64,000 bases of DNA from Zerene cesonia (lineage: Eukaryota; Arthropoda; Insecta; Lepidoptera; Pieridae). The notes beneath the pieces were generated by a model that saw only the letters and a program-made list of their open reading frames with translations, did not search any database and had not been told where the DNA came from. The stretch covers positions 744,001 through 808,000 of the forward strand of contig NW_024045138.1 in assembly GCF_012273895.1 (NCBI RefSeq), read 5' to 3'. Both the position numbers and the translations under genes were made by a program. How positions within the stretch are numbered: the stretch's first letter is position 1; the number at the start of each line of letters is the position of its first letter. This document shows, one piece after another, positions 25,201 through 34,721 of this stretch.

Positions 25201-27876
25201 CGCAGATAGTAGAGAACGCGATAAAAGTGTACAAAGGCACCAACCCCGAGGTGGACTCGTACTCCGTGTTCTGGGACAACAAGAAGCTCACCGAGACGAG
25301 CCTCAGCACGCAGCTGCGCCTGCGCGGCGCCACCGACATCTACATATGCGGCATCGCCTACGACGTGTGTGTGGGTGAGTCGGGTGGTGTGCTTGTGTGT
25401 GTGTGTGTGTGTGTTAATGTGATTTTTATGAATTTTGGATTTTTTTTGTCATACTCATGACAAAAAAAATTTGAATGAGATACATTTTTAAGGGGGGGGG
25501 GGGGGGGGAGGTGAATTTTAATATTTCAGTTATGTTGGTATTGATGATTGAAATTAAATATTACCAGTAGAATGCCCATCTTTTTATTCTACATAACCTG
25601 TTGCTTTTTTTTTGTATTGGTACGTCTCTTTCAATTATTTTGCCTTTACCTCCATAAATATAGCATAGGTTATTTTTTGTTTCACAAAACTAATTTCCAC
25701 CATCGGTTGACGGGTGCAGGCGCGACGATAGCGGACGCGCTGGGGATCGGCTACCGCGCGGTGCTGGTGGAGGACGCGTGCCGCGGCGTCGACCTCGCCG
25801 ACATGCAGCGCACCAAGGGCGCCATACTCGCCGGACACGGCCTCATCGTCAGCTCGCAGGACGTGAGTGCGCACACGCACGCGCACGTACGCGCACACGC
25901 ACACGCACACGCACACTGCGCAGTACTAGTGACTACGTTTCTTACAAACACACGCACACTACGCAGTACTAGTGACTACGTTTCTTACAAACACACGCAC
26001 ACTACGCAGTACTAGTGACTACGTTTCTTACAAAGTAACTACGTCTGTCACACACATACATATACACACCCAACAGGGATACTAAGGAGGGACTAAGAGA
26101 GAAAGAGGAATTTTTAACTGGTATGGATTATCAAGAAGAAACCGACATACTATGTCGTTGATCCAAACCTGGGAAGCAAGGGAGCACAACAACATCTCAG
26201 TGCTCCAATAGTCAACCTCACCTTCTCGCGGTGCATCCTGATGAATANNNNNNNNNNNNNNNNNNNNNNNNNNNNNNNNNNNNNNNNNNNNNNNNNNNNN
26301 NNNNNNNNNNNNNNNNNNNNNNNNNNNNNNNNNNNNNNNNNNNNNNNNNNNNNNNNNNNNNNNNNNNNNNNNNNNNNNNNNNNNNNNNNNNNNNNNNNNN
26401 NNNNNNNNNNNNNNNNNNNNNNNNNNNNNNNNNNNNNNNNNNNNNNNNNNNNNNNNNNNNNNNNNNNNNNNNNNNNNNNNNNNNNNNNNNNNNNNNNNNN
26501 NNNNNNNNNNNNNNNNNNNNNNNNNNNNNNNNNNNNNNNNNNNNNNNNNNNNNNNNNNNNNNNNNNNNNNNNNNNNNNNNNNNNNNNNNNNNNNNNNNNN
26601 NNNNNNNNNNNNNNNNNNNNNNNNNNNNNNNNNNNNNNNNNNNNNNNNNNNNNNNNNNNNNNNNNNNNNNNNNNNNNNNNNNNNNNNNNNNNNNNNNNNN
26701 NNNNNNNNNNNNNNNNNNNNNNNNNNNNNNNNNNNNNNNNNNNNNNNNNNNNNNNNNNNNNNNNNNNNNNNNNNNNNNNNNNNNNNNNNNNNNNNNNNNN
26801 NNNNNNNNNNNNNNNNNNNNNNNNNNNNNNNNNNNNNNNNNNNNNNNNNNNNNNNNNNNNNNNNNNNNNNNNNNNNNNNNNNNNNNNNNNNNNNNNNNNN
26901 NNNNNNNNNNNNNNNNNNNNNNNNNNNNNNNNNNNNNNNNNNNNNNNNNNNNNNNNNNNNNNNNNNNNNNNNNNNNNNNNNNNNNNNNNNNNNNNNNNNN
27001 NNNNNNNNNNNNNNNNNNNNNNNNNNNNNNNNNNNNNNNNNNNNNNNNNNNNNNNNNNNNNNNNNNNNNNNNNNNNNNNNNNNNNNNNNNNNNNNNNNNN
27101 NNNNNNNNNNNNNNNNNNNNNNNNNNNNNNNNNNNNNNNNNNNNNNNNNNNNNNNNNNNNNNNNNNNNNNNNNNNNNNNNNNNNNNNNNNNNNNNNNNNN
27201 NNNNNNNNNNNNNNNNNNNNNNNNNNNNNNNNNNNNNNNNNNNNNNNAAAGGTAGCAGGCAAAAACTGGCAGCAAGAAACTTTTAATCGGGCCAAATGGC
27301 GTGCCATAGGAGAGGCCTACGTCCAACAGTGGACACACAAAGGCTGAGAAGAGATCCAAACCTGAGGTTACTTAACAGTATTTTTTTGCTCTCTATAATA
27401 AAAAAAAACATACACATACCACACTCTGCCCGACAGAAACACTGTGCAGTTCTAGCGACTGCAATACAACAAACACACCACAGTACAGGCGACTGTTAGT
27501 CACACTGCGCAGTATGACTGACAGCTAGACACATACACTGTACATACTAGCGACAGTACTGTATGAACACACATACTTATACATGCACCTACTTAAATAC
27601 ATTCACAGAATATGGCACTTAACCACTTTAACTTCACATATTTTATTATACACGAATTTATTAAACCATTATCTTCTATAGAACTATGACAATCGTAGTC
27701 CTATTAGCGTTAGAAATGAAAACACTCATTCGACATTATTTTCCTTCCCTCTTATTCGATGCTAATTGAAAAAAAAAATTTACCAGGTGCTGGCAATGGT
27801 GGAGGGCCGTGACAGGCGGCCAGAGCTTGGCTACAAACTGGCCATGGAGCTCAAAAACGCTATGGAAGACCAATAG
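10285..27876 (+). CDS. Naam: nicotinamidase with N-terminal EF-hands
   Basis: Eight exons: 10285-10433, 14718-14904, 16262-16366, 22953-23087, 24565-24693, 25206-25374, 25720-25862, 27787-27876. Phases agree; 369 codons with the stop. Two canonical EF-hand loops come first (DKDGDGQLNVEE across exons 1/2 and DKNGDGFIDKEE in exon 2), then an isochorismatase-fold nicotinamidase. Expected active-site parts are all present: catalytic Asp in VDVQNDF (exon 3), metal ligands in DWHPPDH (exon 4) and a later His in WPRHC (exon 5), catalytic Lys in KVYKG and nucleophile Cys in YDVCVG (exon 6). The enzyme deaminates nicotinamide to nicotinate for NAD salvage; the EF-hand fusion matches Drosophila D-NAAM and suggests calcium binding. 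The start at 10285 is the first ATG; a second in-frame ATG at 10348 (MSEVANG) is possible. The acceptor of exon 5 is weak. Intron 7 contains an assembly gap. Introns 1 and 3 are 4.3 and 6.6 kb of repeats. Confidence 0.95.
12008..12207 (-). mobile_element. Helitron-like short repeat, family A
   Basis: About 200 bp. Minus-strand reading starts TCCTACTAATATTATAAATG and ends with a GC-rich hairpin (GCGGGTGAAACC, here with substitutions) and GCGCAGCTAG, with an A before and a T after. Other family A copies: 14422-14621, 20051-20247, 22607-22804, 42661-42812, 48273-48487, 53609-53810, 62860-63057. Lies in Naam intron 1. Confidence 0.7.
12590..13404 (+). mobile_element. LINE 3' region ending in a (TAA)n tail
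   Basis: A GC-rich block unlike its AT-rich surroundings in Naam intron 1, ending in a (TAA)n microsatellite at 13385-13404, a tail used by several insect non-LTR retrotransposons. It has no long ORF, so it is probably the 3' untranslated part of a LINE; class not determined. The wording CTGGCAAGTCACC...CTGCC is a recurrent insect retroelement phrase as far as I recall. Confidence 0.5.
13405..13870 (-). mobile_element. LINE fragment: C-terminal end of a reverse-transcriptase ORF
   Basis: On the minus strand a frame stays open for about 100 codons across 13870-13560 and reads like the C-terminal region of insect jockey/CR1-type polyproteins, with key stretches ALRVQYNNAFRYLLGLPRF, CSASGMFAEARVN and IRKRCISLVRRVRDSPNAI. 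It ends near the (TAA)n run shared with the plus-strand LINE tail, so the two elements lie tail to tail. Confidence 0.7.
14422..14621 (+). mobile_element. Helitron-like short repeat, family A
   Basis: Complete 200 bp copy: A before TCCTACTAATATTATAAATG, hairpin then GCGCAGCTAG followed by T. It ends just 96 bases before Naam exon 2. Confidence 0.72.
15131..15297 (+). mobile_element. Helitron-like short repeat, family D
   Basis: Starts TCACTACATAGTATAAAAC after an A and ends GGGTCGCTAG before a T. Related to 21658-21874, 24934-25121, 51249-51445 and the fragment at 42597-42660. Confidence 0.55.
15385..15600 (+). mobile_element. poly(A)-family retroposon, diverged copy
   Basis: Contains the family blocks (CCCTTCCCAGT, TCGCCAATTC, CATTCGCAGAGGCA, GGGCGGTGGTGATAGCTTA) but lacks a clear A tail. 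In Naam intron 2. Confidence 0.5.
18245..18625 (+). mobile_element. poly(A)-tailed retroposon, fullest copy
   Basis: Best copy of the family: 5' part with GTCGAGCACGCTTCGGCACG, pyrimidine tract, CATCAGGCGTCCCACCAGC, then GACTGTGACAT and a run of twelve A. Ends of the central part are mutually complementary (GTAGAGGCGTAAGG and its near inverse CTTTACGCCTCTGC), so the RNA could fold. A second-copy pair lies at 24064-24540. Confidence 0.65.
19597..19683. promoter_or_regulatory. cluster of four ATTGG (inverted CCAAT) boxes
   Basis: ATTGG at 19597, 19630, 19657 and 19679, each mostly within GATTGGTT, spaced 33, 27 and 22 bases. Such spacing is typical of NF-Y-type promoter elements. No adjacent ORF or TATA box is evident, so any promoter role is inference. 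Confidence 0.3.
20051..20247 (+). mobile_element. Helitron-like short repeat, family A
   Basis: A-TC start (TCCTACTAATATTATAAATT) and GGGCGAAGCTAG-T end; the start phrase CCTACTA is repeated three times just upstream. Confidence 0.7.
20505..20645 (-). repeat. repeat with tRNA-like B box, first copy
   Basis: Minus strand contains GCAGGTTCGAATCCTGC, a perfect tRNA T-arm with B box, but no acceptor stem, D-arm or anticodon arm, so it is a tRNA-derived fragment and not a gene. Its left 60 bases are near-identical to 22363-22428. Confidence 0.5.
21011..21183 (+). mobile_element. Helitron-like short repeat, family B
   Basis: Starts A-TCTATACTAATATTATAAAG and ends CGAACCGCTAG-T, with GGGCGAAGCCGG near the end. 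Other family B copies: 39490-39641, 43319-43483, 52799-52940 (approximate), 60763-60903 (decayed), 61020-61190, 61596-61720 (truncated), 62297-62476. Confidence 0.68.
21658..21874 (-). mobile_element. Helitron-like short repeat, family D
   Basis: Contains TGCCTGCGGCTTCGCACGCG at the left and GACTTTGTTTTATACTATGTA at the right, as in 51249-51445. Terminal CTAG is decayed here. Confidence 0.5.
22363..22487. repeat. 29-bp perfect inverted repeat (hairpin)
   Basis: Arms 22400-22428 and 22455-22483 are exact reverse complements (GAGAAATTTTGAAAGAATAG at the start of the left arm), separated by 26 bases that include TGCCTCGTGATC from the tRNA-like repeat at 20505-20645. Confidence 0.75.
22607..22804 (-). 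mobile_element. Helitron-like short repeat, family A
   Basis: 198 bp, plus strand begins CTAGCTGCGCCCCGCGG and ends TTATTAGTAAGA before T. It lies 150 bases upstream of Naam exon 4. Confidence 0.7.
23194..23475 (-). mobile_element. tRNA-derived SINE, copy 3
   Basis: Same family as 8186-8485, more diverged; B box region reads GTTTCGAAC on plus. In Naam intron 4, 107 bases after exon 4. Confidence 0.65.
24064..24540. mobile_element. two poly(A)-family retroposons in opposite orientation
   Basis: A minus-strand copy (about 24064-24305, with AACATTCGCAGAGGTAGAGC and GGAAACGGGCCTCCGG) is followed by a plus-strand copy (24306-24540, with GTCGAGTACGCTTCGGCACG and CCCATATCCTTTTCCTT). The second ends only about 25 bases before Naam exon 5, whose acceptor (ACAAAAG) lacks a good pyrimidine tract, so the element may supply or disturb the splice signals. 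Confidence 0.55.
24712..24915. repeat. degenerate ACATAGACATGAG tandem repeat
   Basis: Short-period repeat of ACATAGACAT/GAGACATAG type beginning 18 bases after Naam exon 5, with a larger duplicated unit (GACATGCGATATTAGACATG occurs at about 24782 and 24842). Open frames across it are low-complexity artefacts. Confidence 0.8.
24934..25121 (+). mobile_element. Helitron-like short repeat, family D
   Basis: Starts TCACTACATAGTATAAGAC and ends at CTAGCTAG followed by T; lies 85 bases before Naam exon 6. Confidence 0.5.
25395..25508. repeat. (GT)n, poly-T/poly-A palindrome and 17-base G run
   Basis: A GT repeat (25395-25413) precedes a short palindrome around 25440-25470 (TTTTTTTGTCAT then ATGACAAAAAAA) and an uninterrupted run of G at 25492-25508. 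In Naam intron 6. The length of the G run may be an assembly estimate. Confidence 0.7.
25917..26035. repeat. 43-bp tandem repeat in Naam intron 7
   Basis: Nearly three copies of a unit containing CGCAGTACTAGTGACTACG and TTTCTTACAAACACACGCAC. Diverged pieces recur on the other side of the gap at about 27440-27560 (GCAGTTCTAGCGACTG, GCGCAGTATGACTGAC). Confidence 0.8.
26248..27247. other. assembly gap, 1000 N
   Basis: Exactly 1000 undetermined bases inside Naam intron 7, probably a placeholder length. It lies inside or beside a LINE insertion. All open frames across it are meaningless. Confidence 0.99.
27248..27346 (+). mobile_element. 3' end of an RTE-like LINE ORF
   Basis: Directly after the gap a plus-strand frame reads RAKWRAIGEAYVQQWTHKG then stop. 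The pattern W-R-x-x-G-E-A-Y-V-Q-Q-W-T is the usual C-terminus of insect endonuclease/reverse transcriptase LINEs of the RTE type. The body of the element presumably fills the gap. Confidence 0.65.
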
Positions 27877-29516
27877 GTCATAGGCCACACACGTCTGACT
27901 ATTTCCAATTGACCATAATCCATCCCTAGTTACGTATAATACGCGTGTGAAAGAGAAGCGTGAGAGTAACAGAGACAAATATGTGTTGCAGAACTCCGTC
28001 ACTTTTGGTGTCTGAAATTCCGGTATTTTAGCTCAAAGCACGCTTTTAAAAGCTACACATAGTTTTGAGTCCTGTCATTGCTCCTCTGGCACACACAAAA
28101 ATGAAGATTTACCGCAGTAGTCGGCTTTTCTAGACTTTTCTAGTATCAGTGACTTCGATCCTTGCATAGACACAAAAAATAAATTAGATTTTGAAATAAC
28201 AGCTAAATATTTAAGCTAGCTAGAACTGATCATAAATAATTTTAATCACAAAAACTTTATTTAACTTGAAACTTATTTGTACGTTTTATGATTTATTTAT
28301 TGTACTTTAATTTCCCTACGTATTGCGAAGATGCTTTATTAAAACAAATCGCCCATAAACAATAGTTCCTTTCTGACTGGTGATTCTCATTATTTATTTA
28401 TTAACATTTTTTATGATGTTTTATTTATTATAGATAAGTCAAAGTAGTACTTAATTGTAACAGAGTACAAATGTAGTTGAAATAATGTAAAAGCTTGAGA
28501 ATAGATGTGACAATAATTGTGCTTTTGAGTTATTTTTTCCAGTGAGTTATTTATTATTTATTATATACTTGTGAATTAATTGTTTATTTTAATGATATTG
28601 CAAAAGTAGTTGACCATTCCAGAAATCTCAATTTGACTTCATGACAATTTTACTGCAAGCTGTTAATTTATTGTAATTTTATATAATTTAAGCTATATTA
28701 TGTACTTATTTAGTTTTAAGCCATTTTTCTAAAGTAATTTTGTTATACTTTAAGTATAAAGAGCACGAAAGTTGCCAGTTGATATAACTACAAAAAAAAA
28801 CTATTGTTACACAGAGTTTTTTACGGATTCAGTGTTGACACTGTAACAGTAAAGATTATCTTAAAGTTGATAATAGATACGTTCTCAGTATGTTTTTTTT
28901 AACAGAATTACTTATATTTTCATACATTTCGAATAGGTTTTAGCTACATAAAAGTTTTTTAAATACCTCGCATATTATTCAACAAAAAATAGATCCTAGA
29001 ACGTAGAACTTGCACTAGTATTCGCATTTAAATAACTCAAACAATCAAAATAATATAATACTAAACTGAAAGAATCCTGTGTGAATCTAATGTGTGTAAT
29101 GTTGCATGTACTCGTAATTCTGTCTCTTTCTATCACTCGAAGTACTGCATTAGAGTGAGATGGACTTATTAACCAGAGATATGTACTGTACATTTAAAAG
29201 AATGCGAGTTGCTTCAAGCAAATCTTGATAGATAACTAATTATCTCATTATCATCTCACTCTAACAACGGCCAGTTTTATGTGTCGGAAAGAGATAAATA
29301 CGGGTAAAAAAGTATAGGCAACAACTGTTAAATGTGAAAATTAATGTATAGCGCACTTCAAATTTAGGCATTCCTATTAGAAATAATGTAACGGTTAGTG
29401 AGATCAGATTCCTAATAAATGGCGTGGAAAATTTACAATTTATTTAAATTTATTCTTGAAGGGTTACTTAGGTATTATAGGTGAAATGATCATTTTTATC
29501 ATGGTTCATGAATAAA
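27877..29516 (+). other. Naam 3' UTR with distal poly(A) signal
   Basis: AT-rich noncoding sequence. AATAAA at 29511-29516 is followed by a GT-rich stretch (TGTGCTTGTGTGTTTTATTTC), the best polyadenylation context downstream of Naam; this would make a 1.6 kb 3' UTR. Shorter alternatives are possible. Confidence 0.45.
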
Positions 29517-29539
29517 TAATTTTAATGTGCTTGTGTGTT

Positions 29540-31360
29540 TTATTTCTTACCTCCTAGCAGTATATAGAGGTAGTCTTAATAAATTAGAAAGAACTTTTTG
29601 TACAGTGGATAATGCTAATGCAAACCCACGGTCTTCGGGGAAATATTCGTGGGTAATGTCGGACTTCTATGGCTTACTGCAGTTTGGCTCCACAAGCAGT
29701 GGACCAATCGATGAAACTTAATTTTTCGATCCATTTTCGAAAACTACATAAATCTTCCACGTCTAGTCTATTAAGGACTAACGGAACATTTATATTTACT
29801 TAGCCCTCGTGATCAAAAAAAAATTAATAATATCACACCATCTACCAGTATTTTTGGAGTGACACATTATAATTTATTTCCAATCTAATGAATGATAGTT
29901 TTACAAAGCAGCTATGTAACTTTTAGCCTCCGAACTATCTCCAGACACAAAAATCACACCAACGCAACAAACCCTTTCGCATTCAGAATATTAGATGTGA
30001 TATTGGGACTTCTGAGGAATTAAATTTAAAACTCTGACTTTTAAAAATCAGAAACACCCAGGTTTCTGTGTATTGAATTTAAGTTTTATTTTTTTAACCC
30101 TTCAATTGTGAGACTGAGCACTCGATAAGAAAAAAGATACAGTTATGTGTATATGTTATCGTTTGTATAAAATTTTATTCGTTCAAAATCGTGGACAGTG
30201 GCGGCTGCCTGATTATTTACCCGCCTGTTTAGGACCACCTAACGTTTACATAATAGTTTTAGAAAAATCATCTTATTTAAAATACTATATATTTTTACTA
30301 GCAGATTTTGTATAAAAATAACTAACATCCATCTATCCGTCAGGATTGGTCAGGAAGTAGGAAACCACAAGAAATATAACCCTTTAGAAGAAAAAGAAGG
30401 CAGAAATAAAACACCAAATTCAAATGATATGTATTTATTAGCCATCAAAGAATATCACACAATTCACCAATTTATATGTTGATTATCATAAATATAAAAC
30501 TACATTTTTATGGATGGATTCTTTCCTGTATTGAGCTAGATTGGCCAAGGCTTATAACCATGTGGATGATACGTTCGTAAAAGATTTCTATTACATTTGT
30601 ATGATAACATTTTTGGGAAATTTATTAAAGGCATTTCTCATGTAACCGCAGTAATTTTTTTTTTGAAGTCCCAAGTATCAAGCCATATCATTATAAGCAA
30701 ATTCCACCACACCTTAAACACCTATTACACTAAAATGTATTACTTTCAAACACAAATTAAAAAAAAAAATAGAACTAAACTAAGGAAAATCACAACAGGT
30801 AAGCGAGGACAAGTTTGAATTACAATTATAGGTAGGTACCCTACCTAATGTTATAAATAATCAATACATGTTTAGTATTTGAAAATAATTTTTGGTATAA
30901 GATCTATAGAGCAAATAAAGTAAGGTTCAATTAAGCATTTTGAAATTATTATCAGTATGATATAAAAATTATATAGTTAATTGAAAAATAGATTTCACAT
31001 GATCAAAATAATCCCCTTTTTTATAATAACGTAAAAATTTATTTGATTTTGTGTAAGGCAATGATGTACATAATTTGATAAGTTATTCTAAAATAAAATC
31101 CAAAACAAGTAAAAAGCGATAGCTGGAAAGTGAGAGATACAGAATATAAAATCACAAGGTTCAACAAGATATCTACAACACTATTCTATATTAAAATCCA
31201 TGTCATATGCAATATTCTGTTGGCGCCAAAAGATAAAAATTAGAGCTTAACCAATTGCATCAGTGAGATTATAATTCCAAACTACTGTTATTTCTAATCA
31301 ATTATCCTACCTAGTTCAATGTGTTTGGATAAATGTTCTAAAGCCTCAACATAATATTGT
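29540..31360. other. intergenic and 3' UTR of the minus-strand C19orf12-like gene; nothing else recognised
   Basis: AT-rich, without long frames or recognised repeats. A minus-strand AATAAA at 30438-30433 could end the C19orf12-like transcript. Confidence 0.5.
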
Positions 31361-32798
31361 TTAAGCAGCCGTTATACTAGATAGCACCGCCCTACCAAGT
31401 TTTTCGACGATAAAATCTAGAATAGTGACCACGAGTTCGCGTCGACTCGTAGTACAGGCCATTAGGATGTCGTAGGCTCTCATATAATCCACAGGATCGA
31501 TACGACGCATAAAGTTAAATACTATATAGACTAGCTCCTTGAGCTTCTCTTTGATGGTTGACCAGATTTCGCGGAGACTTACTACGGCTGAAAGATAAAT
31601 TTATTTTATGTTTAACTTCTATCCCAAAATATTTGTATTGTTATATTTGAAAGTAATCAATTTGGAGTTTGACATTATTTATTCACAATCCGGTATCAAT
31701 CATAGGAATATAATGTTATCCACCTAAAAATTTCAAGTTTTTGGTAGAGAATACCGCAAACCCTTCCTAAACACTACTACTTTACTTACTTACTACTACT
31801 TTTTGCTAGTAAATACAAAGACGAGAAGAATTAAACTTATTTGATAGTCTATGTGGTCAGAGGAAAAGATAGTTACAGGGTTACATGAATAGATCCCAAT
31901 CTAGGATCTACGGGTTAGTAATTCTTTGATTCAAAACAGTTCAGTGGTTTACATGTGAAGATGTCTGTCATTATATTCTGTATTCATTTTATAATATTCA
32001 TTAATAAATAACATTAGTAGGGATTAAATAATACTAAACTGTTACATTCAGCGATTGAGATTATAAGATAAATAATTAATACTTACACCTAACACCAATA
32101 CCAGCTGCCCCTCCAATCCCTGCCCCTAGGGCTGCCCCAAGCCTACCACCAGCATAACCCCCAAGTGCTCCTCCAGCTAATGCAAATGCCCCACCCAGCA
32201 GGGCAGTATCTAAGTCCCATACAATTCTGATTTTAAAGGCATCCGCTGTAAAATTAAGATTTTTAATTTATCTGACACAGCAAACAATTAAAGAAATTTT
32301 ATATAGCAACAAGAATTATACTATTATATTGAAGAACTTGGTAGAAAAAACGTCGGGATTGTTTATATATCAATGTATAACTATATTTGTAAGTTTTATG
32401 CAGACAAATATTTTTTTGTTGTGTGTGAATTAATAGAGAAATAGTCACAAATCTATTATTTTAATTCTCTATATTAAAAAAAAACATGTTATATCCAGTA
32501 AAAATACAACTGAAAATGAATACTGTACTTATTTTATTATCATAGGATAATCAAACAAGATAAACTATATATAAAGCAATTATAATCGAATTCAGAAACG
32601 TAAAAGAGATTATTAGGCAATAAGAATAAGGAATTGATATTTGATTGTATTCTTTACCACCATCAGGTAAAATATTTGATACATACATGCAAGGATAAAT
32701 AATATGTTACAAAACATACCGAGTTCTAAAATGATTTTTTCAATCCAATTTCGATCAAAGTCTATTTCTGTCCTCACATATGGTTGGGCTAAGGCCAT
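31361..32798 (-). CDS. C19orf12-family protein, copy 1
   Basis: Three exons: 32798-32720, 32245-32087, 31587-31361; phases agree, 154 residues (human C19orf12 is about 152). The N-terminus is short and polar, then comes a glycine-zipper hairpin rich in GG pairs (ALLGGAFALAGGALGG, GAGIGGAAGIG; residues about 40-78), which should insert in a membrane, followed by an amphipathic helical region starting SLREIWSTIKEKLKELV. Layout and the REIW...L...DY...A pattern match the C19orf12 family (Drosophila CG3740/CG11671), mitochondrial/ER-associated proteins; the human gene is linked to MPAN neurodegeneration. The donor GTAAGT at 32086 was chosen because it alone keeps frame with exon 3. It is head to head with its paralogue at 34722. 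Exact function is not established for the family. Confidence 0.82.
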
Positions 32799-33049
32799 TT
32801 TTAAAGTATTTCAAAATAGAAGTAAATAAAATAAAAACCAAACACGTTTACAAACTACGTTACTATAATGATGGCAAATAACGCGAGTCGCGAGCCAGAA
32901 AAAATTAACATTCACACTTCACAGATCAAATACAAAACATTTCTTTCAAAACGGGAATACCCGTAACTTCTCTTTGGACAAGTGTTGCGATGGGAAAATA
33001 TTAAACTGCCGTATCAAGGAACTAAAATTATGTATTTATAAAAATAAAT

Positions 33050-33292
33050 TCATGAAACTGCCGTAAATACTTTATTTCTACGAGTAGTTAGAAAATATGT
33101 TAATTGTTTGAAAACCCCACTATATTTTTTATGCAATGAAAAACTATATTCTTCTTTACTTTTCATTTTCTTACACATATCATTTGACGCTTGAAATTTC
33201 GTACAACCTCCTTGATTTTTAACTGCTTGTTTTGATAGTAGAGCTCCGTTGACAGTGGATGTTATCAACTTATTTCTAGAATTTGTTTTCAT
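33050..33292 (-). CDS. unrecognised 80-residue ORF
   Basis: Basic, serine/lysine-rich frame with no signal peptide or membrane segment, lying in the 1.9 kb space between the two C19orf12-like genes. I know of no relative. An ORF of this size could be chance. Confidence 0.2.
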   Translation of the reverse strand: MKTNSRNKLITSTVNGALLSKQAVKNQGGCTKFQASNDMCKKMKSKEEYSFSLHKKYSGVFKQLTYFLTTRRNKVFTAVS

Positions 33293-34377
33293 ATTAAAGT
33301 AATACTATAGTAATTAAAAAAGAAATGCAAGCACGACCGTAATCCAAGTTCAATTTACTGACAATTGTGACAATGGTAAATGTGTAGTAACACAGACCAA
33401 AGTTTTTTTTAATCTTTATTTAAGGAGCTTAGTCAACAATGATTATGCCGCTCCGTATGTCCACAATGAATTATTATACTACATACATTTTGGCTAGCCT
33501 GTATAACGTCCTAGCATCATCCCAGTTTGCTGACGACTTTGTTATTTATATTACTGAGAAAAATATATTGATATTGCCAAGTCAAAATTGCACAGACCAA
33601 AGTTCGATTTGCTTTGCTAGCCATGTCAACATATCTATACAAAACAACGTAAAAATATAAGTTTCTCTTTTATTCACGTTAAACAAGCATCATGTTATTT
33701 TTGTCAGTATCATAAAATGAAAAACGAAACGGTTATTCCCCTCGTCATAAACAACCATTCCCTACAAGTATTTTATTATCAATATTTAAGAGATGACGAA
33801 ATCGAAAAGTCGGTATCAATATAGGTATATTTATGTTTTTACGTGCTGTATTTCATAATCAATCAGCCTATTGATAAAAAATCGTTTTGTTCATAATTTT
33901 CCATTATGATTTGTCGCAAAGCTGAATTGCCGTATTACTTGATACGGTAATGAAAAGCCTGCCGAATGCCGTATAATCTGAAAATACATCCTTGGAATGC
34001 CGTATATTACGTAACAAACCCGCAAGCAAAGAATTTCCCCCTAGAAAATTCCCCCAAAAAAAGGCAATTCCGTCAAAAAATGTCACCCCTAGGGTATACT
34101 CCCAAAAAATAAGGCCCCTAAAAATACCTCATTTCATCTTACGTGCCCCCAAATTTAGGGGGAAATCCCCCAAGTTGGCAACACTGGTTTGTCATCTTGT
34201 AATCAACTGACATTGATATTGACTGTTGACATATTTTAACATAAATCAAATGAAAATTTGACAGCTGGATCCTGCGCTTTCTGCGTAAAATGAAATCTTT
34301 TGTATGTGTGATTCTAATATTATCGTAATTATTGTACTTATTTATAACCATTTATCTGTATGACCAATTAATCTATC

Positions 34378-34621
34378 ATGGAAAAAGACTGGATGTCATC
34401 GTTTATAGAAAATTCAGCTTATTACTTATTGGTCGTCACAAGTAAGTAGGTATATTGAGCTCTTGTATATTGATACGGAAAGTACAATTAACTATTGTAA
34501 AATATATTATATAATGTTTACTTTTAACTCTACAGTAACAATTTTACAAAAGAAATGTATCCATATTATAGAAAAAAAAAGAAAAATAAGAGATTGTATT
34601 AATACAATGAGGGTAGTGTGA
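34378..34621 (+). CDS. candidate two-exon single-pass membrane microprotein (49 residues)
   Basis: Exon 34378-34441 and exon 34536-34621 flank a 94-base intron with an ideal donor (GTAAGT) and a good acceptor (TTTAACTCTACAG). Splicing in phase 1 gives 49 residues: a short acidic/polar N-terminus (MEKDWMSSFIEN), one hydrophobic helix (SAYYLLVVTITIL) starting at about residue 13, and a strongly basic tail (KK...EKKRKIR). It stops 100 bases before the start codon of the C19orf12-like gene on the same strand, so it could be its own gene, an upstream ORF, or the first cistron of a shared transcript. I recognise no family. The splice consensus and the clean helix-plus-basic-tail design are the evidence. 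Confidence 0.4.
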
Positions 34622-34721
34622 AGTCTTACGAACGTTAATTAAATTTCGACGCAACGTGAGCACGTGCACTACTATTTGTGGCTCCCACAGCTTACCATTA
34701 AAGAAGAATTAAGAAAAAAGA

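Noticed and set aside
26082..27359. Long open frames of 350-425 codons on both strands
   Set aside because: They consist almost entirely of the 1000-base N gap.
33439..33660. 73-codon plus-strand frame containing SSQFADDFVIYI, similar to the reverse-transcriptase F/YADD motif
   Set aside because: Only this one motif is seen and the surrounding sequence does not continue as RT, so at most a tiny LINE relic; not called.
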